Positions 18,152-25,893 of a stretch of 64,000 bases of DNA are shown here, piece by piece. The notes below the pieces were generated by a model. The model ran no database searches, was not told the DNA's origin, and was given only the letters and a program-made list of their open reading frames with translations. The position numbers and the translations under genes were made by a program. Location: the NCBI GenBank assembly GCA_017479935.1, contig JAFVBO010000066.1, positions 26,533 to 90,532 on the forward strand, written 5' to 3'. This DNA is from Lachnospiraceae bacterium (lineage in GTDB: Bacteria > Bacillota > Clostridia > Lachnospirales > Lachnospiraceae). Every line of letters begins with the position of its first letter. Positions within the stretch are counted from its first letter, which is position 1.

Positions 18152-18341
18152 ATGCATGGGGAATGGCCCGATAGGGCCAGAACCCCATGCATTCCAGTTT
18201 CCGGAAGTTTCATGAATGCATGGGGAATGGCCTGAAAAGGTTTGAACCCCATGCAATTTAGCTTTCGAGAACTTCTCAAATGCATGGGGAATGACCGCAA
18301 AAGGCCGAAAACCCATGCAATGAAGCCTCCGGAAGCTCTAC
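18151..18341 (+). repeat. Three tandem hairpin units, 64-base period
   Basis: Units start at 18151, 18215 and 18279, exactly 64 bases apart. Each begins AATGCATGGGGAATG and closes with (A)CCCCATGCA(A/T), so each folds into a hairpin with a 9-bp TGCATGGGG/CCCCATGCA arm and an inner GGCC-type stem. Linkers between units are also similar (CCGGAAGTTTCA, CGAGAACTTCTCA, CCGGAAGCTCTAC). The array starts on the last base of the helicase stop codon. There is no T run after it. Confidence 0.85.
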
Positions 18342-18368
18342 ATTTTTGAAGGCAGGCTTCAACGTGAG

Positions 18369-18599
18369 TCAAAAAGCGGGTAGGAGGCAGAGATTATATC
18401 CATTTGCGGTCATGTGGAGGAGGCCATAGAACCATTGCGCGAAAAAAATCTGCTTTAGGAGCAAAAAGCTCCATGTTTGAGCGCAGCGAGTTGGAGATTT
18501 TTGCGACTGTTCTTTGCAGATTTTTTGAGCGTTAAATGGTTCTGGCCGACGGAAGACAGACCGCAAAGGATATATCTCTGCCTCCTATCCGCTTTTGAC
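18369..18599. repeat. Long imperfect inverted-repeat element, copy 1
   Basis: About 230 bases. The ends GTCAAAAAGCGGGTAGGAGG and CCTCCTATCCGCTTTTGAC pair, and pairing continues inwards for about 90 bases per arm (GCAGAGATTATATCC with GGATATATCTCTGC, TTTGCGGTC with GACCGCAAA, AGAACCATT with AATGGTTCT, AAATCTGC with GCAGATTT). The inner part matches, arm by arm, the element at 24330-24553. No open reading frame in it looks coding. It lies between the hairpin array and the promoter of the sigma-like gene. Confidence 0.8.
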
Positions 18600-18670
18600 G
18601 TACTTTAGGCTGGCAATAACCTGGCAGCTCCATGCTCCGCAGAAGATATGCGCGCCCCGCAACGTTCAAC

Positions 18671-18699
18671 TTGCTTTTTGGAGAGCACTGTGCTATGAT
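18671..18699 (+). promoter_or_regulatory. Promoter of the sigma-like gene operon
   Basis: TTGCTT (18671-18676), 17 bases, TATGAT (18694-18699) with a TGn extension. It probably serves the sigma-like gene, ispE and gntR, which overlap one another. Confidence 0.6.
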
Positions 18700-18759
18700 G
18701 TTCGGAAATGAATACAATATACTGTACTGGAAGCAGTACAATGAAGGGAAAACAGATAG

Positions 18760-19545
18760 ATGGATGATGTAAATCGATTTCAGGAAGCATTACAGAAACT
18801 GATGCTTTCTGCCCAGAACGCCGGCAACGTGATCAGCTCGGAAGAGATTGCCGCAGCCTTTGCGGATCTTTCGCTGACCAAGGAGCAGCTGGCGGAGGTA
18901 AGCCGATATCTGCAAAAGAACCAGCTGGAGGTGGAAGGCTACGAGGAAGAGGAGCTTCCCACGTCCTTCTCCGAGGCGGCTCCCGGGAAGAAGAAAGGAG
19001 CGAAGGAACGCGCTTCTTCCTATTTAAGAATCTATCGCGAGGAGCTGGAACGGATTATGCCGCTGGAAGCCGAGGAGGAAGCACAGCTCTTCGAGGATTT
19101 CCTGGGAGGAGACGAAGCGGCTAGACATCGCCTGGTGGAGAGCCGCCTTTTGCTGGCGGCGGAGGAGGCTGCGAGCTTTGTGGGAAGAGGTCTGCCGGAG
19201 GCGGATCTTATTCAGGAGGCGAACCTCGAGCTTCTTTTAACCCTGGCGGAATATGAAGGGACGCTGGCTGAGCTGGACCAGACCATTCGCCTGCGCATCC
19301 GGTCCGCCCTGGACCTGGCGGTGGAAGAGGAAACCGGGAGCGGGGATCTGCAGAAATATCTGGCTTCGCAGGCAAACAAGCTCCTGGATCTGTCCACGGA
19401 GCTGGCGGAGGATCTTGGCCGGCAGCCTACGGTGGACGAGCTGGCGGAGCGCATGAACCTGACGGAGGAAGCCGTGGAAGAGATCATGCGGATGTCCTTA
19501 GATGCCGCGAACGTGGCCGAGGGCCAGGGAGAAGATCATGAATAA
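18760..19545 (+). CDS. Degenerate sigma-70-like protein lacking promoter-recognition regions
   Basis: 261 residues, very acidic. Residues 1-60 look like sigma region 1.1 (EEIAAAFADLSLTKEQLAEV). A linker follows, then SYLRIYREELERIMPLEAEEEAQLFEDF as in region 1.2. RHRLVESRLLLAAEEAASFVGRGLPEADLIQEANLELL matches regions 2.1-2.2, the part that touches the RNA polymerase clamp. The aromatic melting motif and the Trp/Arg-rich region 2.4 are replaced by an acidic stretch (TIRLRIRSALDLAVEEE). Region 3 (LAEDLGRQPTVDELAERMNL) follows and the protein then ends; region 4, which reads the -35 box, is absent. It may bind RNA polymerase core without selecting promoters. This is inference. The last 8 bases overlap ispE. 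Confidence 0.8.
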   Translation: MDDVNRFQEALQKLMLSAQNAGNVISSEEIAAAFADLSLTKEQLAEVSRYLQKNQLEVEGYEEEELPTSFSEAAPGKKKGAKERASSYLRIYREELERIMPLEAEEEAQLFEDFLGGDEAARHRLVESRLLLAAEEAASFVGRGLPEADLIQEANLELLLTLAEYEGTLAELDQTIRLRIRSALDLAVEEETGSGDLQKYLASQANKLLDLSTELAEDLGRQPTVDELAERMNLTEEAVEEIMRMSLDAANVAEGQGEDHE

Positions 19546-20440
19546 GCTGACGATGGAGGCTCCGGCCAAGATCAACCTGGGCCTGGATGTCTTGCGCCGC
19601 CGGCCGGACGGCTATCACGATCTGCGGATGGTGATGCAGACCATTTCCCTGAAGGATGAACTGGAGCTCACAAAGACAGAGGAACCGGGCATTTTCCTGA
19701 CCGTGGAAAGCGAGAGGGAGGGAGAGCTTCCCGCCGACAACAAAAACCTGGCATATCGGGCAGCAGATCTGCTGCTTCGGGAATTTCCCCAGCCGGGCGG
19801 AGTCCGGATCCAACTGAAAAAGCGCATCCCCATCGCCGCGGGACTTGCGGGGGGAAGCACGGATGCGGCTGCGACTCTTCTGGGAATGAACCGTTTGTTT
19901 GATCTGGGGCTGTCGCTCTCGGAGCTGCAGAAGCGCGGCGTCACGCTCGGAGCGGACATTCCGTACTGCCTGATGAAGGGAACCGCGTTGGCGGAAGGAA
20001 TTGGTGAGCGGCTTACGCGGCTCCCGAAAGCGCCGGCGTGCCATGTGCTGCTGGCTAAGCCGGACGTGCCGGTTTCCACCGCCTGGGTCTACCAGAATTT
20101 GCATTTGACAGAGGACACGGTCCATCCGGACATCGATGAAATGATGCGGTGCCTCGCGGAGGGGAACCTGACAAAGCTGTGTGCCTGCCTGGGAAATGTC
20201 CTGGAGACGGTGACGATCCCGGCACACCCGGTGATTGCGCAGATTAAGGCGCAGATGAAAGAGGCGGGCGCGCTTGGCGCTCTCATGAGCGGAAGCGGCC
20301 CAACGGTATTTGGATTGTTTGACAGTCGGGAAAAAGCGGAGGATTGCCGGAGGGCTATCCAGGAAAAGAATCTTGCGAAGGAACTGTTTGTGACAGAATT
20401 CGAGCAGGAGGAGTGTATGGGAAAGGATGGAACAGCATGA
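19538..20440 (+). CDS. ispE: 4-diphosphocytidyl-2-C-methyl-D-erythritol kinase
   Basis: 300 residues. A GHMP-family kinase of the non-mevalonate isoprenoid pathway, phosphorylating CDP-methylerythritol. Motifs are APAKINLGLDVLRRRPDGYH at the start, the ATP loop PIAAGLAGGSTDAAATL, GADIPYCLMKG and MSGSGPTVFGLF near the end. ATG 19538 lies within the end of the preceding gene, behind AGGGAGAAG; the in-frame extension upstream has no homology. The stop TGA overlaps the ATG of gntR (ATGA). Length is normal. Confidence 0.95.
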   Translation: MNKLTMEAPAKINLGLDVLRRRPDGYHDLRMVMQTISLKDELELTKTEEPGIFLTVESEREGELPADNKNLAYRAADLLLREFPQPGGVRIQLKKRIPIAAGLAGGSTDAAATLLGMNRLFDLGLSLSELQKRGVTLGADIPYCLMKGTALAEGIGERLTRLPKAPACHVLLAKPDVPVSTAWVYQNLHLTEDTVHPDIDEMMRCLAEGNLTKLCACLGNVLETVTIPAHPVIAQIKAQMKEAGALGALMSGSGPTVFGLFDSREKAEDCRRAIQEKNLAKELFVTEFEQEECMGKDGTA

Positions 20441-21105
20441 GTTATCTGGATGCGAAAGCAGATGAGTATCTGCCATTAAGAGACGTGGCGTTTCGTAAGC
20501 TGCGGCAGGCGATTTTGCGCGGGGAACTTCAGCCGGGCCAGCGCCTGATGGAGATTGCCCTGGCGGAGCAGCTGGGCGTGAGCCGTACACCGGTAAGAGA
20601 GGCCATCCGTATGTTGGAGCAGGATGGTCTGGCTGTCATGATCCCGCGTCGCGGCGCGGTGGTCTCCAAAATTTCCGGCAAGAATCTGCGCGATGTGCTG
20701 GAGGTGCGCCGTGCGTTGGAGGAGCTGGCGGTTGATCTGGCCTGCACCCGCATGACGGATGAGGACTTCCAGAAATTGAAGGAAGCGAACGAACGCTTTA
20801 GCGCGACGCTGTCGGGAAATGATATCACGAAGATGGCGGAGGCCGACGAAGCCTTCCACGACCTGATTTATCAGGCAAGCGACAACGCCCGCCTGGTACA
20901 GCTGGAGATGCAGCTGCGGGAGCAGATGTACCGTTTCCGCATTGAGCACCTGAAGGAAAAGAGCAAGCGGTACCGTCTGGTGGAGGATCACAACGCCATC
21001 ATCCGCAATCTTATCAATCGCGACTCGGACAATGCCCGGGAGGCGATCCGCGAGCACATCAACGCGCAGGAAGTGGTCGTCATGAAGATGATTGAGGCTT
21101 TGTAG
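20437..21105 (+). CDS. GntR-family (FCD/FadR type) transcriptional regulator
   Basis: 222 residues starting at ATG 20437 (MSYLDAKADEYLPLRDVAF). Winged helix-turn-helix at about 15-80 (LRQAILRGELQPGQRLMEIA, then LGVSRTPVREAIRMLEQDGL), followed by an all-helical FCD ligand domain (VLEVRRALEELAVDLAC, DEAFHDLIYQASDNARL, VEDHNAIIRNLINRD) that usually binds an organic acid with a metal. The expected His of the metal site in HDLIY is kept. The start is the ATGA overlap with ispE, so it is translationally coupled. The target is unknown. Confidence 0.92.
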   Translation: MSYLDAKADEYLPLRDVAFRKLRQAILRGELQPGQRLMEIALAEQLGVSRTPVREAIRMLEQDGLAVMIPRRGAVVSKISGKNLRDVLEVRRALEELAVDLACTRMTDEDFQKLKEANERFSATLSGNDITKMAEADEAFHDLIYQASDNARLVQLEMQLREQMYRFRIEHLKEKSKRYRLVEDHNAIIRNLINRDSDNAREAIREHINAQEVVVMKMIEAL

Positions 21106-21189
21106 AAGATATTCGAATCTACTACGACGTATGCCCCAAATCAGGGAAAGTGGCAGGCAGCCGTTTTTCTTAAGTTTTGCCTGGCTGTC

Positions 21190-21198
21190 TGGTATAGT
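21190..21198 (+). promoter_or_regulatory. Possible extended -10 promoter of ddl
   Basis: TGGTATAGT, an extended -10 element, lies 33 bases before the start codon. No convincing -35 was found. The promoter sits in the 125-base space after gntR. Confidence 0.35.
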
Positions 21199-21230
21199 TA
21201 CGAAAAAATACATTTTTTAAGGAGCAAACA

Positions 21231-22286
21231 ATGAACAAACCGAATCTGGCCGTGGTTTTCGGAGGACAGTCCTCCGAACATGATATCTCATGCCTTTCAG
21301 CCCCGAATGTGATCGATCACATCGATAAGGAAAAATACAATCTGTACCTGATCGGAATCACAAAAGAAGGCCACTGGGTTCTGGTAGATAAAGTAGAAGA
21401 CATCCGGGATGGATCCTGGAGAAACAGCCAAATTTCCGCGGTTCTGTCGCTGGATGCGACGAAGAAGGGCATGTACCTGATCACGGAAGATAAGACCGCG
21501 TTCCAGCCGTTAGATGTCGTATTCCCGGTCCTTCACGGACTCTGGGGAGAAGACGGCACCATCCAGGGAATTCTGGAGATGGCCAAAATCCCGTACGTGG
21601 GCTGCGGCGTGTTAGCCTCCGCGGTGTCCATGGATAAATTTGTCACCAAGGAGCTGGTGTCCCGCTTAGGGATCCGGCAGGCCGCGTTCGTTCCGGTTCT
21701 GCGCGAGCAGCTGGAAAAGGACGAGGAAGCGATCCTCGCACGGGTGGAAAAGGAACTGGGGTATCCTGTGTTTGTAAAGCCCTCCCGCGCCGGTTCTTCC
21801 TGCGGCGTGAACAAGGCTGTGGATCGCGCGTCCCTGCGCTTTGCGCTCTCGGAAGCATCGCAGCATGACCGCAAGATCCTGGTGGAGGAAATGATCGTCG
21901 GACGCGAGATCGAATGCGCCGTGTTAGGCGGCTACGAGGCGAAGGCCTCGGGCGTGGGCGAGATCCTGTCCGCCGCGGATTTCTATGATTTTGACGCGAA
22001 GTACAACAATGCCGATTCCCGCACGATCGTGGATCCGGATCTTCCGAAGGACGTTGTGGAGCGCGTGCGTGAGTCCGCCGTGCGGATTTTTGCCGGCGTG
22101 GACGGGTACGGCCTGTCCCGGGTGGATTTCTTTGTGAAAGCGGATGGAGAAGTGGTCTTCAACGAGATCAACACGCTGCCCGGCTTTACCGCCATCAGCA
22201 TGTACCCCATGCTTTGGGAACAGCGCGGCGTCTCCAAGGACGAGCTGGTGGAAGAACTGATCCGTCTGGCATTTGCGCGTCCCTAA
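21231..22286 (+). CDS. ddl: D-alanine--D-alanine ligase
   Basis: 351 residues. An ATP-grasp enzyme making the D-Ala-D-Ala end of the peptidoglycan stem. GGQSSEHDIS at the start, FVKPSRAGSSCGVNKA in the ATP site, a Lys-Tyr pair in DAKYNNADSRT, and FNEINTLPGFTAISMYP at the metal site. The Tyr after Lys in the omega loop is the residue kept in D-Ala-D-Ala enzymes and replaced by Phe in known D-lactate-type ligases, so normal, vancomycin-sensitive precursors are predicted. AAGGAG lies upstream of ATG 21231. The next gene starts 9 bases after the stop. Confidence 0.94.
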   Translation: MNKPNLAVVFGGQSSEHDISCLSAPNVIDHIDKEKYNLYLIGITKEGHWVLVDKVEDIRDGSWRNSQISAVLSLDATKKGMYLITEDKTAFQPLDVVFPVLHGLWGEDGTIQGILEMAKIPYVGCGVLASAVSMDKFVTKELVSRLGIRQAAFVPVLREQLEKDEEAILARVEKELGYPVFVKPSRAGSSCGVNKAVDRASLRFALSEASQHDRKILVEEMIVGREIECAVLGGYEAKASGVGEILSAADFYDFDAKYNNADSRTIVDPDLPKDVVERVRESAVRIFAGVDGYGLSRVDFFVKADGEVVFNEINTLPGFTAISMYPMLWEQRGVSKDELVEELIRLAFARP

Positions 22287-22295
22287 AGGAGTGCT

Positions 22296-22709
22296 ATGGT
22301 AAAAGTTCAGTTACAGCTGGAGGGGCACCGATCCGATGGTTATACGGAGGACACGGTGCAGGAAACCTATCCGGCGCTTATGACGGAGAACGGAGATAAA
22401 TCGGTTCTTCATTATGTCATGAACAGCAGCGAGGACGAGGTGCGCTGCCGCATGACAATCTCGCCCGCCCGGCTCACGATTGAAAATCATGGAGCCGTGG
22501 AGAGTTACCTCAAGCTCGAGCCGGGGGTGACCGCGATATCCAGTTACAAAACCCCTTACGGGAACTTTCCGATCGAGACGGCGACGGACAAGCTGGAAGT
22601 GATAAAAACCGGCCATACAATCGCGGCCAAGGTACACTACTCGCTTTTTTCGGAGGGGCATCTGATCAACCAAAGCCAGCTGCGCATCATCGTAACGCCG
22701 GAAGAGTAA
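22296..22709 (+). CDS. DUF1934 family beta-barrel protein (YwiB-like)
   Basis: 137 residues, rich in beta strands (VKVQLQLEGHRSDG, CRMTISPARLTIENHG, KLEVIKTGHTIAAKVHYSLF). It looks like the calycin-fold DUF1934 family, whose function is unknown. The pattern MTISPARLTIENHGAV resembles the family core. The ribosome site AAGGAG overlaps the end of ddl, so it is co-transcribed with it. It converges with the RsuA-family gene. Confidence 0.8.
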   Translation: MVKVQLQLEGHRSDGYTEDTVQETYPALMTENGDKSVLHYVMNSSEDEVRCRMTISPARLTIENHGAVESYLKLEPGVTAISSYKTPYGNFPIETATDKLEVIKTGHTIAAKVHYSLFSEGHLINQSQLRIIVTPEE

Positions 22710-22740
22710 GCTGGCATCTTTTTATGACGGGCCCTTCGTG

Positions 22741-23463
22741 TCACGCGCGCCCGGCGATGAGTTCCTGAAGTTCCTCCGGCGTCAGAGGCCTGAAAGCGCC
22801 AGGCGCAAGGGTTTCATCCAGAACGAGGGATCCCATGGACAGCCGCTTTAAGCTGAGAACCGGCTTGCCGACCGCCTCCATCATGCGCTTGACCTGATGG
22901 TACCGCCCCTCCTGGATGGTGAGCGTCAGCGTGCTGATGGGGCCGCTCTCCAGAATTTCGGCCCTGGCGGGAAGCGTGGGCTTTTCATCGCCGATATCCA
23001 CGCCTTCTTCGAGGCGCTTTATGTCATCCGGCGTGACCGCTCCGTCCGCAGTGAGCAAGTATATCTTGTCCACATGCTTTTTGGGGGAGAGCAGCTGGTG
23101 CGCGAGCACGCCGTCGTCCGTGATCAGAAGCAGGCCTTCGGTATCCTTGTCGAGGCGCCCGACCGGAAACAGATTGCGGCCGGCTTCCGGCCCCAGAAGA
23201 TCCAGGACGGTCTTTTGACGGGGATCCTCCGTGGCGGACACCACGCCCGCCGGTTTGTTCAGCATATAATAATGAAAGCGGGAGTAGGAGAGGGTTTTGC
23301 CTTTGAACACGATGGCATCCGCTTCCGGATCCACCTTCTCATCCGGGTTTGCGCAGATCGTGCCGTTCACGGACACGAGTTTCTTCCTAATTAACTGCTT
23401 GACTTCGCTGCGGGTGCCGGCGCCGGCCTCCGCCAGAAATTTATCCAGACGCATGAGGGACAT
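22741..23463 (-). CDS. rsuA: RsuA-family 16S rRNA pseudouridine synthase
   Basis: 240 residues. An S4 RNA-binding domain at residues 4-50 (MRLDKFLAEAGAGTRSEVKQ) is followed by the pseudouridine synthase domain. It contains YYMLNKPAGVVSATED, the catalytic Asp motif PVGRLDKDTEGLLL, and EGRYHQVKRMMEAVG. By family it should isomerise U516 (E. coli numbering) of 16S rRNA. The symbol is by homology; related enzymes of the RluB/RluF group are the alternative. AAAAGGAG lies eight bases before the start at 23463. Convergent with DUF1934. Confidence 0.9.
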   Translation of the reverse strand: MSLMRLDKFLAEAGAGTRSEVKQLIRKKLVSVNGTICANPDEKVDPEADAIVFKGKTLSYSRFHYYMLNKPAGVVSATEDPRQKTVLDLLGPEAGRNLFPVGRLDKDTEGLLLITDDGVLAHQLLSPKKHVDKIYLLTADGAVTPDDIKRLEEGVDIGDEKPTLPARAEILESGPISTLTLTIQEGRYHQVKRMMEAVGKPVLSLKRLSMGSLVLDETLAPGAFRPLTPEELQELIAGRA

Positions 23464-23489
23464 GGGGGGTTCTCCTTTTTAAGGTAGTT

Positions 23490-23630
23490 CGTAACTGCTC
23501 AGTAGCTGAGCAGTTACGAAGCCACAGGCAATGCGCTCCGCGCATTCCAAATTGCCTATGGCTTGGCATGCCAACTCTTGTTTTACGCCGCTTGCAGCGG
23601 GGTGCAAGCGGCTGTGCTGAGTAGATACGG
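23490..23630 (+). repeat. Dispersed structured repeat family A, copy 1
   Basis: About 140 bases made of three hairpins: CGTAACTGCTCAG-ta-GCTGAGCAGTTACG; GCCACAGGCAAT...ATTGCCTATGGC, which encloses GCGC...GCGC; and GCCGCTTGCA-gcgggg-TGCAAGCGGC. It ends TGCTGAGTAGATAC. A second full copy lies at 59704-59842 and a truncated inverted one at 32028-32081. The first hairpin differs among the three copies at paired positions. Intergenic, between rsuA and DUF1653. Confidence 0.85.
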
Positions 23631-23664
23631 TAGTTCAATATTAAGATATCATATAGATGGAAAA

Positions 23665-24222
23665 ATGAACAGAGAAAATCCAAAGCCGGGAGAGTACTAC
23701 CGGCATTTTAAAAACAAACTGTACGAAATTGTCACGATCGCGAAGCATTCGGAGACGGAGGAGCTCTTTGTGGTCTACCGGGCCATGTACGGCAGCTTTC
23801 AGGATTATATCCGCCCGCTTGCCATGTTCATGAGCGAGGTGGATCACGCCAAATATCCGGATGTCCTGCAAAAGTACCGCTTTGAAAAGGTGGGCGACAG
23901 GACAACGGGCCTTCCGGAGAAAGAACTGCCGGAGAGTAAGCCTATCCATGCGGAGACTTCCCGAAACTTGCCGGAAAGCCAGCCGGCGGCAAAGGAAACC
24001 TGCTCGGATCTCTTAAACGCCTTCCTGGACGAGGAAAACCCGGAGAAGCGCTTAGAGCTTCTGGCGCGCTACCAGGAGAAAGTGGACCGGCGTTTTCTGG
24101 AGAACGTTTCCATCGCTTTAGACCTGTCCATTCCCGACGGCCCCGCCGAGGAGCAGCTCTATCACCTGAAGCGTTACCTTCGCGCCATGATGCGCTACGA
24201 CGGAAGCCGCTTGCGACAGTGA
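23665..24222 (+). CDS. DUF1653 domain protein
   Basis: 185 residues from ATG 23665 (MNRENPKPGEYYRHFKNKLY). Residues about 8-72 are the DUF1653 domain (GEYYRHFKNKLYEIVTIAKH ... FVVYRAMYGSFQDYIRPLAMF). The domain is widespread and its function is unknown. A charged linker and a helical C-terminal part of about 75 residues follow (SDLLNAFLDEENPEKRLELL). The ribosome site is weak (AGATGGAAAA), and an upstream in-frame start inside repeat copy A1 is less likely. It stands alone between two repeat elements. Confidence 0.85.
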   Translation: MNRENPKPGEYYRHFKNKLYEIVTIAKHSETEELFVVYRAMYGSFQDYIRPLAMFMSEVDHAKYPDVLQKYRFEKVGDRTTGLPEKELPESKPIHAETSRNLPESQPAAKETCSDLLNAFLDEENPEKRLELLARYQEKVDRRFLENVSIALDLSIPDGPAEEQLYHLKRYLRAMMRYDGSRLRQ

Positions 24223-24258
24223 CGCTCTATGCGGTCTTACAGCCGCTCTAAAGGCCAC

Positions 24259-24613
24259 GATTACTAGTCACGGGGCAATCACAATCAAGAGGGAGCTATC
24301 GCACAAATTCAGACAGTTGGCATGCAACAGGAAATTCTAAGGAGACAGAGCTTATATTGTTTGCAGTTATGTGCCAAGGCCTTTAGAACCGCTTAGCGAA
24401 AAGAATTTGCTTTAGAGCAAAAATCGACAAGCCTTATAGCGAAGCGACATTGGCGATTTTTGCTCTGCTTTTTGCAAATTCTTTAAGCCTTAGCGGTTCT
24501 GGCCGCAGGCTCTTTAGACTGCAAACAATATAACTCTGACGATTAGAATTTCCTGGTGCACTCAATATTTACAGATTTGTGCGATAACCCCTCTTGATTA
24601 TTATTGCCCCTTG
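24259..24613. repeat. Long composite inverted-repeat element, copy 2, upstream of the str promoter
   Basis: About 355 bases. Outer arms: ACTAGTCACGGGGCAATCA... and the right arm ending ATTATTGCCCCTTG pair over about 40 bases including CAATCAAGAGGG and TTATCGCACAAAT. Inner arms (24330-24553): AGGAAATTCTAA, CAGAGCTTATATTGTTTGCAG, AACCGCTTAGC and AAGAATTTGC find their complements on the right side. The inner part has the same plan as 18369-18599. The outer end resembles the terminal sequence of the element at 34814 (GTTACTATTCACGGGTCAAT...CAATCAAGAGG). It contains no coding frame and ends 47 bases before the rpsL -35 box. Confidence 0.85.
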
Positions 24614-24659
24614 AAAAAAATATGCTGTGAAAGCAAACACAATTGCTGACAAAAGGGGC

Positions 24660-24688
24660 TTGACAAACGAAAACTACGTGGATATAAT
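24660..24688 (+). promoter_or_regulatory. Consensus sigma-A promoter of the str operon
   Basis: Perfect TTGACA (24660-24665), 17-base spacer, perfect TATAAT (24683-24688). It is the strongest promoter in the window, as expected for ribosomal protein genes. rpoBC are not upstream. Confidence 0.9.
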
Positions 24689-24691
24689 ACC

Positions 24692-24722
24692 TAGGCGTGT
24701 GTGCGAATGCGCGCCTATTTTT
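24692..24722 (+). terminator. Terminator-like hairpin at the very start of the str transcript
   Basis: TAGGCGTGTGTGCGAATGCG continues into CGCCTA and is followed by TTTTT. The expected transcription start is near 24695, so the hairpin forms the first bases of the RNA. It looks like an attenuator, or it could stabilise the 5' end. The stem contains several G-U pairs, so its strength is uncertain. Confidence 0.5.
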
Positions 24723-24823
24723 GTTGCGCCGGGATTGTGTATCCGTCCTGCTGCCGCAAAACAGAGCCTTTTGCATACCACAAGCGAACAGCAACCACAA
24801 ATTCAACAGGAGGTGAAAGAAGA

Positions 24824-25237
24824 ATGCCCACATTCAACCAGTTAGTAAGAAAGGGCAGACAGACCGCGGAGAAGAAAGCGAAGGCTCCCGCTCTGTTAAA
24901 AGGCTACAATTCCTTACACAAAAAGGCAACGGATATCTCCGCTCCTCAGAAGAGAGGCGTGTGCACCGCTGTCAAGACGGCCACCCCTAAGAAGCCGAAC
25001 TCGGCTCTTCGTAAGATCGCCAGAGTACGTCTTTCCAACGGTATCGAAGTGACCAGCTACATCCCGGGTGAAGGCCACAACCTTCAGGAGCACAGCGTTG
25101 TCCTGATCCGTGGCGGCCGTGTCAAGGACCTTCCCGGTACCCGTTACCACATCGTCCGTGGTACTTTGGATACAGCCGGTGTTGCCAACCGCAGACAGGC
25201 TCGTTCCAAGTACGGTGCGAAGAGACCTAAGAAGTAA
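24824..25237 (+). CDS. rpsL: 30S ribosomal protein S12
   Basis: 137 residues, start ATG 24824 ([13 protein letters not shown]) behind AGGAGGTGA. The frame runs upstream, but only this start gives the conserved N-terminus. The core [20 protein letters not shown] and [21 protein letters not shown] is intact. The Lys residues in TPKKPNS and VKDLPG, whose changes give streptomycin resistance, are wild type. First gene of the str operon. Confidence 0.98.
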   Translation: MPTFNQLVRKGRQTAEKKAKAPALLKGYNSLHKKATDISAPQKRGVCTAVKTATPKKPNSALRKIARVRLSNGIEVTSYIPGEGHNLQEHSVVLIRGGRVKDLPGTRYHIVRGTLDTAGVANRRQARSKYGAKRPKK

Positions 25238-25284
25238 AACAGGCCGGTTTGTATCGGTTTCGTGCGAGGAAATATCATTTATAA

Positions 25285-25857
<573 letters not shown>

Positions 25858-25893
25858 TGCGAGTCCATCTCGTGAATGTAGGAGGCAAAATTT

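Noticed and set aside
18151..18341. CRISPR array
   Set aside because: Only three units, each a palindrome with similar rather than unique spacers, and no cas genes nearby.
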